Positions 28,884-37,141 of a stretch of DNA of 41,747 nt are shown here, in pieces; the stretch's first letter is position 1; the number at the start of each line of letters is the position of its first letter. The stretch covers positions 1 to 41,747 of the forward strand of contig JAKSYS010000562.1 in assembly GCA_022925895.1 (NCBI GenBank), given 5' to 3'. The notes under the pieces are model-generated. The model saw nothing but the letters and a program-made list of their open reading frames with translations, was not told the DNA's origin and did not search any database. The position numbers were made by a program, and so were the translations under genes. The stretch comes from Fragilaria crotonensis. Taxonomy: Eukaryota > Bacillariophyta > Fragilariophyceae > Fragilariales > Fragilariaceae.

Positions 28884-30111
28884 ATGGCTGCTCAACCAGC
28901 TCCCCATTTTGCATTGGCTCCAGCCTTTGCTAACCCTGATGTTCTCAACTACTCTGAGCAGGCTGCTGCAAGCTCTTCAAGTCTGGTACTGAGTCTTTGT
29001 CCATCAAGTTTGACTGCAAGCCAGAAAACCTCCAGCTCTTCTTGGATCAAGCAAGGGATAAGTCCATTGTCTTTGATTGGCTCAACATCTTGAACATTCC
29101 TATTCAAGGGGATGTGGCATTGTCCAAGGACCTCATTGAATCCTATGGAGAAATTTCCTATGAAGATGTCAAAGCTCATGCCCTCACCTATATGAATGAG
29201 GACTCAAGAGAGGCTCAAGATTCCTTCATGCTTTATCATTGCCTCATGAATTCTTTGACCGACGCCGCTCAGAAGCAAGTCAGAACCAGAGGAAATGTTC
29301 ATCCCTTCATGTTTGGTGGAAAAGGTTCAGGCCCCCTCCTCCTCAAGGTCATCATCATGGTGTCACATGTGGATACCAGAGCTACCATCACCAGTGTCAG
29401 GACCAAACTCTCCAGTCTTGATTATGCAATGAGGAACAAGATTCTGATATTGAAGCCTTCAATGACTATGTTCTTGGTTTGGTCAGCAAGCTCCACGCCA
29501 GAGGACAAGAGACTCAAGATCTCCTGGTCAATCTTTTCAAAGGATACAAGGCATGCAAGGATGCTGAGTTTGTGGACTACATCAAGAAGAAGGAAGACCT
29601 TTATGAGGAAGGAGGTGAAGTCAACTACCAGCAACTCATGGATTGGGCTCTCAACAAGTTCAAGACCAGAAAGGAGTCAGAGCAGTGGTGCCAGAGAACT
29701 ACAGAAGAAGAAACCATCATTGCCTTACAGGCCCAAGTCAATAATCTCATGGTCCATCAGAAGAAACCTACCTATCCAGCAGGCAAGTCCAATGGAGATG
29801 GAAAGAAGGACTACAAGCAGGGATTCAACAAGAAAGGCAAGGGTAAAGGCAAGCCAAGGGCAGGTGACTTTCCAGCATGGATGACTACCTCTCCCAAGGT
29901 TGGTGAGAAGCAGAACAAGACTGTGGAAGGCAAGGACTATCATTGGTGCCCTAATCACAACAGATGGACCAGGCACAGGCCCTCTGAGTGCAAAGGGATT
30001 GGTTTCAAGGTGGCAGCTCCCAAGAAGGATCAAGGCAACAAGTTTGCAGATGCCAAGCACAACATGAAACTCTCCAATGCCCTCGCCGCCATCTCTCAAG
30101 ATGACGAATGA
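28884..30111 (+). pseudogene. Copia-3 Gag, two frameshifts
   Basis: Starts MAAQPAPHFALAPAFANPD at 28884. A lost A near 28965 shifts to the frame with SIKFDCKPENLQLFLDQARD, LTDAAQKQV and LLKVIIMVSHVDTRATITSV. A second loss near 29430 shifts to VSKLHARGQETQDLLVNLFK and YEEGGEVNYQQLMDWALNKF. The C-terminus has a Lys/Gly-rich block and a variant zinc motif YHWCPNHNRWTRHRPSEC in place of a CCHC knuckle. The frame ends in TGA (30109-30111), after which the same frame stays open into the protease. Confidence 0.85.
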
Positions 30112-30123
30112 TGGGGAAGCCCA

Positions 30124-31028
30124 ATGGACTGCGTGTTCATTGGGCCATGGACTCTTCAATGGTGGAAGAGGAGGATGGCAGAGCTGTGCATCCTTCTCCT
30201 TACCTTCATGAGTACCATTGTCCAGGTGGTTCAACAAGTGTGGGACCCTCCATGTCCAAGCAAGAAATCTGTGAAGACAAGTCCTTGGAGGGCACTCCCA
30301 GTCGCCGTGTCTGAGTATGTCAAGTCTTGGATGCATGATACCCCTGAGGCTCAGCCAAGGTCAAGAACCAAGGTACAATGGATCAACAATCGCCCAGTCG
30401 TGAGGCGCCCTCAAACGCGCGTGCGAAAGCAAAGCTCTGGACGAAATTTCAAGCCCTACAAGAGACAATGGATTCCCTCAGAAGGAAGATGGTCAAGGGG
30501 CCAGAAACATTTCAGTCAACTGGAATGCCTGACTGCAATCATTGCAATGAAGGCCAAGCAGACCCATCAAGATGAAGTGGCAAGGTTTGACACTGATGCC
30601 AGGGCAATCAGGATTGACAACTGTGCTTCCTATTGCATCTCCAACGACAAGAAGGACTTCATCACCCCTCTCAAGAAGGTCAACAAGAAACTAAAGGGGT
30701 TGGGTGGCACATTGGCTGACATATACTCAGGGACCATCAAATGGTCAATTGAAGATGATGATGGAGTTTCTCATGATTGGGTCATCCCAGATGGGCTCTA
30801 TGTCAAGGATTCACCTTCAAAGCTGTTATCTCCACAGCATTGGGCCCAGACTGCCCAAGACTTCAAGCCTTTGCCAAGAGGCACATGGTGTTCAACATAT
30901 CATGATTGTATCCAGCTTCAGTGGGCTCAAAGAAAGTTCACCAAGACAGTGAGGTTGGGTAGGGACAGTGGCAACATTGCAACCATGTACACTTCCCAAG
31001 CTACAAGGCTTTTTCCACATTCTGCAAC
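30124..31028 (+). pseudogene. Copia-3 hydrophobic spacer and protease
   Basis: Continues the Gag frame after the TGA. A hydrophobic segment (AELCILLLTFMSTIVQVVQQVW, about 30178-30243) is followed by a basic region (RRPQTRVRKQ). The retropepsin-like block IRIDNCASYCISNDKKDFI then has the D-N-C-A-S variant of DSGAS. DGLYVKDSPSKLLSPQHWAQ is the usual Copia protease C-terminus. A base loss near 31000 moves the coding frame to that of the next feature. Confidence 0.75.
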
Positions 31029-32720
31029 ATGTGTGAAGTGGAACTGGATGAGGATGATCCTATCATCTCAATGGTCACCCATCTCATCCCTGATGATGAA
31101 GACTGTGATGAACAAGTTTATCTCCCAGAGGCAACAGATACCTCAACTCAAGGGGTGGATTGGAATCAAACTCCAAATACACCAGTCTCATTTGACCTCG
31201 ATGCCAAGAACCACCCTGACTCGCCAGCAATCGTTGAAGATGAAGAGGATGCTACTTTCCAAGAGAAACCTGCTGCAGAATTCCTTCGCTGGCATCACAA
31301 GCTGAATCATATGTCAGGAGCCAAGATGCAAAGCATGGCCAAGAGTGGTTTGCTCCCAAGGAAGTTGGCAACATGCCAAATCCCAACTTGCACCAGTTGC
31401 TTGTATGGGAAGGCCACCAGGAGACCCTGGAGAACCAAGCCCAAACTTGGACAACAAGGTGGCAAGCTCAGGACAGCTAGGGAGCCCGGACAGTGCATCA
31501 GTGTTGATCAGTTGGAGTCCACAACTCCAGGGCTCATTGCCCAAATCAAGGGTTGGCTTACCAAGAAAAGGTACAGGGTGGCAACAGTCTTTGTTGATCA
31601 TTTCAGTGGTTTGTCTTACATCCACCTTCAGAAGTCAACCAATGCAGATGAAACTCTTGAAGCAAAGCTGGCATTTGAGAGGTATGCATCCAAGTTCAAT
31701 GTCAAGATCAAGAGTTACCAAGCTGACAATGGCAGGTTTGCAGAGAACAAGTTCATGGCAGCCATCAAGGAGGCAGGTCAAACCATCACTTTCTGTGGGG
31801 TCAATGCCCATTTCCAGAATGCAGTGGCAGAAAGGAGGATCAGGACTTTACAAGACCAAGCAAGGACCATGCTCATCCATGCTCAACACAGGTGGCCCAA
31901 GGCAATTGATGCTCATCTGTGGCCCTATGCCCTCAGGGTTGCCAATGAAGTTCACAACTCTACAGCTTCCTCGGGAAGGGAAGACCTCAAGTCGCCGTTC
32001 GAATTGTTTGCCAAGTCTGAAGTCACTCCAAATCTGAATCACTTCCAGCCTTTTGGATGTCCTGTCTTTGTCCTTGACAACAAGATGCAATCTGGAAAGA
32101 AGCTACCCAAGTGGGAAGTCAGATCAAGGATGGGAGTCTACCTGGGAATGTCCATGCAGCATGCAAGGAGTGTGGCTTTGGTTCTCAACCTCAAGACAGG
32201 CCATGTATCACCTCAATTCCATGTCACCTTTGATCCCAAGTTTGAAACAGTCAGGCACTCATTGGGAAACTTGTCTCCACCCTCAGATTGGCAGAAGTTA
32301 TGTGGGTTCAAAGCCTCATCCACTTCCAGGCTTCAAGACATCAAGCAACCAGCTCAAGCTCAAGGTCTGCAACAGGGTGTCCCATTCATGGAATTTGATC
32401 TGGAACCTGGAGAATCGGTCAATGAGGGAGAAGCACAAGCATCTCAAACCCCACTTCCAGTTTCTGAGGAGAACAGGATCAAGAACCTCAAGTTCAACTC
32501 AGAAGATCTCCAAGACTCAACAAGACCTCTGATGAACCTTCCAACAAGCCAGAGTCCAAGGTTTTTGATGTTTGGTACAACCTGGAAGCCAAGTTGGAGG
32601 ACCAGCTTCCTTATCATGTGGCCTTTGAGACCATCAAGGAGTGGATGGACATTGAGGAGAGCTGCATCCCATGCTTGCTTATGCCGCCTCCGCGGACCCC
32701 GACACGATGTACTACCATGA
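31029..32720 (+). CDS. Copia-3 integrase
   Basis: 563 codons. FLRWHHKLNHMSGAKMQSM with CQIPTCTSCLYGKATRR is the HHCC module. The rve core has SVDQLESTTPG (Asp), YQADNGRFAENKF (Asp) and NAVAERRIRTLQDQARTML (Glu). LWPYALRVANEVHNST and NHFQPFGCPVFVLDNKMQ are standard post-core Copia sequence. From about 32520 the frame is wrong; the true linker continues in the frame of the RT ORF, so the last ~65 residues are spurious. Confidence 0.85.
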   Translation: MCEVELDEDDPIISMVTHLIPDDEDCDEQVYLPEATDTSTQGVDWNQTPNTPVSFDLDAKNHPDSPAIVEDEEDATFQEKPAAEFLRWHHKLNHMSGAKMQSMAKSGLLPRKLATCQIPTCTSCLYGKATRRPWRTKPKLGQQGGKLRTAREPGQCISVDQLESTTPGLIAQIKGWLTKKRYRVATVFVDHFSGLSYIHLQKSTNADETLEAKLAFERYASKFNVKIKSYQADNGRFAENKFMAAIKEAGQTITFCGVNAHFQNAVAERRIRTLQDQARTMLIHAQHRWPKAIDAHLWPYALRVANEVHNSTASSGREDLKSPFELFAKSEVTPNLNHFQPFGCPVFVLDNKMQSGKKLPKWEVRSRMGVYLGMSMQHARSVALVLNLKTGHVSPQFHVTFDPKFETVRHSLGNLSPPSDWQKLCGFKASSTSRLQDIKQPAQAQGLQQGVPFMEFDLEPGESVNEGEAQASQTPLPVSEENRIKNLKFNSEDLQDSTRPLMNLPTSQSPRFLMFGTTWKPSWRTSFLIMWPLRPSRSGWTLRRAASHACLCRLRGPRHDVLP

Positions 32721-34305
32721 GGCCATGAGGGAGCCGGATCGCGCCGAGTTCATCAAGGCAATGGAGAAAGAAGTCATGAGTCACACCGAAAATCAAGTCT
32801 GGGAGTTGGTACCAAGGTCCTCAGTCCCTCAAGGAACCAAGATCCTTCCAGCAGTGTGGGCAATGAAGCGCAAGCGTCGAATTGCTACGCGTGAAGTCTA
32901 CAAGTGGAAAGCCAGGCTCAACATTGATGGATCCAAACAAGAGGAAGGAGTCAATTATTGGGAAACATTCTCACCTGTGGCATCCTGGGCAGCCATCAGA
33001 ATGGTGCTCATCACTACCCTGATTCATGGTTGGTACACCAAGCAGATTGATTTTGTGTTGGCCTATACTCAAGCAGATGTGGAATGTGAACTCTACATGG
33101 CCATCCCAAAGGGTTTTGAAGTGGAAGGTGAAGCTCAAGACTTTGTCCTCAAGCTCAAGAAGAATCTCTTTGGGCAGAAGCAAGCAGGCAGAGTGTGGAA
33201 CCAGCATCTGGTGGACAAGCTCAAGGAAGTTGGGTTCATTCCAAGTCAAGTTGATGAATGCCTATTCTACAAAGGCAAGTCAGTGTTTGTTCTTTACACT
33301 GATGATTCCATTTTGGCTGGACCAGACCCTCAAGAATTGGATAACATCGTCAAAGAGATGGAAGCAGTTGGACTCAAGCTCACTGTGGAAGGAGACATCT
33401 CAGACTTCCTTGGGGTTCAAATTGACAGAATCAATGACAACACTTTCAACCTTTCTCAGCCTCACCTCATCAATGATGTCATCAAGGAATTGCGCTTGGA
33501 TGGGAAGAATGTGGCTATCAAGAAAACAACTGGAGCCTCAAGCAAGACTTTGTGCAGGCATTTGGAGTCTCCTCCCTTTGATGATCATTTCAATTATCGC
33601 CGAGTCATTGGACAGATGAATTATCTCGAAAAATGTTCCAGGCTTGACATCTCTTGTGCAGTTCACCAAGGAGCAAGGTTTGTTTCTAACCCAAGACTTG
33701 AACATGGCAAAGCATTGAAATGGCTGGGCAGGTACCTGGTTGGTTCAAAGGACAAGGGAATGATCTATTCTCCAGGCAACCAAAGCTTTGATGTCTATGT
33801 TGATGCTTCCTTCACTGGAGATTGGGATCCAACAGTTGCAGATTGGGATTCAGACACAGCAAGGTCAAGGACTGGTTATGTGATTCTTTATGCCAATTGT
33901 CCAGTCATCTGGGCATCCAAGCTTCAGTCAGAGATTGCCTTGTCAACAACTGAGAGTGAATATTTGGCAATTTCAGCAGCTACCAGAGAAGTGCTTCCAT
34001 TGATGGAGTTGGTACAAGAGATGCAACAACATGGATGTGGCCTAACAGCAACAACACCTCATCTTCATTGCAGGGTTTTGAGGACAACAGTGGTGCAGTT
34101 GAGTTGGCTTCAAGCGTCAAGAATCGAAAATGCGCCACGCACGCGTCACATCAACACAAAGTATCATCATTTCAGAAGCAAGGTTCAAGATGGTACAATT
34201 TCAATTCATCAAGTCTCAACTGAGGAAATGCTTGCAGATATTCTGACCAAGATTTGCAATGAGGAAATTCACACCAAGTTGAGAAAGCAATTGATGGGTT
34301 GGTGA
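32671..34305 (+). CDS. Copia-3 reverse transcriptase and RNase H
   Basis: 544 codons. RT: FIKAMEKEVMSHTENQVWEL, ILPAVWAMKRKRRIATREVY, YTKQIDFVLAYTQADVECEL (catalytic Asp), LFGQKQAGRVWNQHLVDKL and VFVLYTDDSILAG, a YTDD catalytic box. RNase H: FDVYVDASFTGDWDP (first Asp), RTGYVILYANCPVIWASKL, LSTTESEYLAISAATREVLP (Glu) and TEEMLADILTKI. Around 34076-34130 about 18 residues are out of frame. The expected EDNSGA block, with the last carboxylate, is legible only in the neighbouring frame, so RNase H is probably inactive. Confidence 0.88.
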   Translation: MLAYAASADPDTMYYHEAMREPDRAEFIKAMEKEVMSHTENQVWELVPRSSVPQGTKILPAVWAMKRKRRIATREVYKWKARLNIDGSKQEEGVNYWETFSPVASWAAIRMVLITTLIHGWYTKQIDFVLAYTQADVECELYMAIPKGFEVEGEAQDFVLKLKKNLFGQKQAGRVWNQHLVDKLKEVGFIPSQVDECLFYKGKSVFVLYTDDSILAGPDPQELDNIVKEMEAVGLKLTVEGDISDFLGVQIDRINDNTFNLSQPHLINDVIKELRLDGKNVAIKKTTGASSKTLCRHLESPPFDDHFNYRRVIGQMNYLEKCSRLDISCAVHQGARFVSNPRLEHGKALKWLGRYLVGSKDKGMIYSPGNQSFDVYVDASFTGDWDPTVADWDSDTARSRTGYVILYANCPVIWASKLQSEIALSTTESEYLAISAATREVLPLMELVQEMQQHGCGLTATTPHLHCRVLRTTVVQLSWLQASRIENAPRTRHINTKYHHFRSKVQDGTISIHQVSTEEMLADILTKICNEEIHTKLRKQLMGW

Positions 34306-34336
34306 TCCAGAGGACTACGTCGAACGAGTGAGGGAG

Positions 34337-34893
34337 TAAAACAAAAGCTACTGTGCTGCCGCCTATCGTCGTGACAATACTCTAAGTCTCCTAATCGTCC
34401 GTCCGTCAACCAAAGTTTTCGTGGGTCACGCTTCGGTTCTCATTGGGTACCGGTTCGGTTCGCTTTGCGTCCGCCTTCTCATAATTGTTTTGCGTCATTG
34501 TTCCTCGGACACTGTCGAATGTTCTGTGGAAAAATGTCGGGAAGCGCAATCGTAAGCCGAGCTACGACGAGAACACAAAATGGGTGCATCACCAAATCTA
34601 CATATTACACGATATATATTCGGAATTCATTAACATGGTTTCGGTACATGTTCTACATTCAATCTACACAGCTACATTTGAAGAACAACAAAAGAACAAA
34701 GAATGATGTCAAAAGAACAAGAAGAACAGCTCTCATTTGATCACTGCTCTCATTCAATGGTTCTCATTTCATTCTTTTGCATATTTTACATGTCTCACAA
34801 TTAATCAATAGTTCATTCTTACAAGTCTAAGTTTTCGATCTACTAATTCGTCGAGCCCTTGTTCGTAGCCTCAACGCCGCGAATAAAACTTTA
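34337..34893 (+). repeat. Copia-3 3' LTR
   Basis: Equals 28205-28760 apart from C for A near 34362 and one extra A in an A-run. A purine-rich tract (GAGTGAGGGAG) directly precedes it and serves as polypurine tract. Confidence 0.9.
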
Positions 34894-34898
34894 CTTCA

Positions 34899-35273
34899 TC
34901 CCACTGATAAGGGCATTGAAATGTCAGGACCAACTCCGCTTTCACGAGCGAATTGACGGTCGCAACAACTGTTGCAACATGGCCAGACTTAGCCAACATG
35001 ATGAGGGGACACATGTTGGAAATTAGTTGGCACATGAAGTGAAATTGCAGTTGAATTGCACTGGGTTAATGTGGACAAATTGTTGTTGTAGAAAAGGAGG
35101 TTATGAGGGCGGAAAGCAGTCCGGGACAACTGTAGTTTTCGTACTGGCGATTCGCCGTATACAGTTGGCGTGAGAATCTTCGTATCCAAAGCCGGATGGG
35201 ACTCAGCTGGCGGGGACGAAAGTTCAACGTCAATAACGGCACAGTAACAGCTGTCAGCTGCTGTACCTTGACT
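34899..35273 (-). repeat. Copia-2 5' LTR, right fragment
   Basis: Matches 20728-21101 with one extra G. It completes the split LTR and is followed by the ATCCG duplication at 35274-35278. Confidence 0.9.
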
Positions 35274-35278
35274 ATCCG

Positions 35279-35694
35279 TATGATACCAGGTACAAGTACT
35301 ACCGGTAGTACCGTTAAATGCGCTATGCATGCACCGATGCCCGGTACAACAGTACAGAACTAGACATCTACCGTAGTACAGTAGATTTACCGTTCATGCT
35401 GATTGGTGTCCAAAGCGCAGCAGTTTTAAGAAGTGAAAGATGCAAATGTGCAATATGACTAACATAGCACCATGACGATCGGTCAACTAGGAATGGCAAT
35501 GGGAACGTAACCGTACAACCGAAGTGGCACATCCTATGGAGCTCACAGTTCCAGCTTATTTAGACGCGCGACTGTCTTCGAGGACCAAACCAGTGAACCG
35601 AGCGCACGGGGTTCACTGTTGCGTAGCTACAGTAAATGAAAAGCACAGAAGATAGTGTTGTCAACGTTCCCCATATGACATACCCGACGCCCAT
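35279..35694. other. Intergenic DNA between Copia-2 and RAD9
   Basis: No gene is seen. It holds GTAC-rich palindromes at 35290-35400, including the perfect 16-bp GTACTACC/GGTAGTAC at 35296-35311. A 9-bp perfect stem, CAGTGAACC/GGTTCACTG, lies at 35591-35618. Confidence 0.6.
35591..35618. terminator. 9-bp stem-loop downstream of RAD9
   Basis: CAGTGAACC (35591-35599) pairs exactly with 35610-35618 across a 10-nt loop, about 80 bp past the RAD9 stop codon. It may be a 3' UTR structure. Eukaryotic termination does not require it, so the role is a guess. Confidence 0.25.
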
Positions 35695-36633
35695 CTATTG
35701 GTGCTGATGGCTATTTGAAGGCCGTAACAAGCTGTGATCGAGCGTCGCCATCACCAACTCCGCTGCAAATGTGGACCCCTTCGTTTCGAAGATGAGTGGC
35801 TTGCCGCCCCAATGAAACAAGAGAGCGACTCGCAAATCATCGTCAGCAGCAGATGCACAGAATTGTAACATCGCCTTCGGTTCGCGCAAGGTGCAAACAA
35901 GGGTAACTTCTTCCTTGACATTTGACGGAGCATCGTTTTCCTTCTCATAATGATGTTCATCTTGGAACAAATACTCCTCGAATTCGTCGGCTCCAGCGCT
36001 TGTTTCACTCTTGAGTTGGGTTGCCGACTTGCTTTGTAAGATAATGTTGCCATGATGTTGTGATTCATGGTGATGCGACGCCATGGTGACAATCTTTGTC
36101 TTATCGTTGACAGTGAGTGCAATTTCTGACGCCTTTTTGAGCGGTTCCATCATGCGCAGCAAGAAACGCGGCAATGCCGAAATTTCACTTGAACCCTTCC
36201 GATCCGTGACTGCATGAACGCCTTCGGCGTCGACTACGCCAATCCGGTGAACTACACTCAGAGTATCATTATTCTTTTCCAGCTGAAAGTGAAAACTGAG
36301 GTACAATTGATCGGAAGATGCCTCATTTCGAATCCTCAGTGAGGCTACGCCTTTGCGAGGCTTCATTATGGGGGCCATGGCGCGCATCGAAATGCGACAC
36401 TTGAAAACTTGCTCGTCTTGGCTTCGCTTGCGGAGTGGCGGCGCAGTGCATCGCTCGAAAAATGAAGGTTTCCAGTAGAAGGCGCAGAACGCGCTCTTGG
36501 CGTCATTTAAGGTTCTGACAATCAAACCATCGAGAGGGTCAAACTCGATGTACAAGTCCTTGCCTATTTTTGACATTGCACTGATCGCAGAACAGAACGT
36601 TCGCACATTCTGATGAGGAATGGTGCAGTCCAT
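35695..36633 (-). CDS. RAD9: RAD9 DNA-damage checkpoint clamp subunit
   Basis: 312 residues from MDCTIPHQNVRTF at 36633. The N-terminal match to Rad9 is clear: AISAMSKIGKDLYIEFDPLDGLIVRTLNDAKSAFC corresponds to the Rad9 block LSRIGDELYLE..DGLSLRTVN, and WKPSFFERC matches the Rad9 APLFFQQY position. The second PCNA-like half includes PLKKASEIALTVNDKTKIVTM and ends in GGKPLIFETKGSTFAAELVMATL, the Rad9 signature before its tail. Rad9 joins Rad1 and Hus1 in the 9-1-1 ring in the nucleus, activating ATR. The long phosphorylated C-terminal tail of animal Rad9 is absent. The frame is open for 70 codons upstream (to 36843), but homology begins at the chosen Met. The gene is divergent from the GT14 gene. 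Confidence 0.88.
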   Translation of the reverse strand: MDCTIPHQNVRTFCSAISAMSKIGKDLYIEFDPLDGLIVRTLNDAKSAFCAFYWKPSFFERCTAPPLRKRSQDEQVFKCRISMRAMAPIMKPRKGVASLRIRNEASSDQLYLSFHFQLEKNNDTLSVVHRIGVVDAEGVHAVTDRKGSSEISALPRFLLRMMEPLKKASEIALTVNDKTKIVTMASHHHESQHHGNIILQSKSATQLKSETSAGADEFEEYLFQDEHHYEKENDAPSNVKEEVTLVCTLREPKAMLQFCASAADDDLRVALLFHWGGKPLIFETKGSTFAAELVMATLDHSLLRPSNSHQHQ

Positions 36634-37141
36634 CGCGGAGAAATGAGGACATGAACTTGGAGTTAAATCGCGTTGACAAATCATGTCGGGATAATCCTTT
36701 TGTGATGTCATGTCATTGTAGTACCGGGTACTGGAGACTCGCGTGTATCGGTACTCGTTAATACAGTACTCGTACTGTCTACTGGAGTACTCAGTTTTTG
36801 CATGTGAACACAATGTGACACTCCAGTCACCAGTCGCGCACACGTACCTGTACCAGCCGCCAGGTACAATACCAGTACTATTCCTTCTGAAAAGAGGTCC
36901 AACAGTGGAACCGGTACCGTACTGGTACTCGTACGTAGGTAGTAGGTATGCTCATGAACAGTACTATAAAAGAGGCGGACCCCCGGCTCACAAATTCTCA
37001 TCGTCATTGCGTCATTGCTCGTTGCTCATCATTTAGAATTCTTGCCACTTGTTGTTTGATCCTTTGGTTGAGCATAGAACCGATTGACCCGTGGCGGAGA
37101 AACCCCTCAGATTATCCATTTGAGCTGTCTCGTAGTCCGGG
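36634..37141. promoter_or_regulatory. RAD9/GT14 divergent promoter region, GTAC-rich
   Basis: About 500 bp separate the two start codons. 36720-36732 (AGTACC-G-GGTACT), 36763-36778 (ACAGTAC-TC-GTACTGT) and a 7-bp stem GTACCTG/CAGGTAC near 36850-36873 are among many GTAC palindromes. A consensus TATA box occurs at 36965-36972. Confidence 0.55.
36965..36972 (+). promoter_or_regulatory. TATA box of GT14 gene
   Basis: TATAAAAG, 170 bp upstream of the first ATG of the glycosyltransferase ORF and directly after the GTAC-rich block. Confidence 0.5.

Larger units (their letters stand above)
28205..34893 (+). mobile_element. Copia-3 LTR retrotransposon nested in Copia-2 LTR
   Basis: A plus-strand Copia element of 6.7 kb with LTRs of 556 bp (28205-28760) and 557 bp (34337-34893). 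CTTCA is duplicated at 28200-28204 and 34894-34898; alternatively the duplication can be read as TTCAT, shifting the ends by one base. Gag, protease, integrase, RT and RNase H are all recognisable. The LTRs differ by one substitution and one A insertion, so insertion is recent and postdates Copia-2. Gag, pol and RNase H nonetheless contain several single-base shifts and one in-frame TGA. Confidence 0.93.
20515..35273 (-). mobile_element. Copia-2 LTR retrotransposon, interrupted by Copia-3
   Basis: A minus-strand Copia element with a left LTR at 20515-21101. The right LTR (27992-28204 plus 34899-35273) is split by the Copia-3 insertion. Removing Copia-3 and one target copy leaves about 8.1 kb. 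Order on the minus strand: Gag with CCHC knuckle, hydrophobic spacer, protease (DSGAS), integrase, RT (YVDD), RNase H. The two LTRs differ by only one G in a G-run, implying recent insertion. Even so, the coding region carries at least six frameshifts. Confidence 0.92.

Noticed and set aside
29725-30336. 203-codon minus-strand ORF across Copia-3 Gag
   Set aside because: It is a shadow of Gag and the spacer; no domain is recognised.
36634-36843. RAD9 N-terminal extension to the Met at 36843
   Set aside because: The extra 70 residues are Tyr/Arg/Ser-rich translation of GTAC repeats, and Rad9 homology begins at the Met at 36633.
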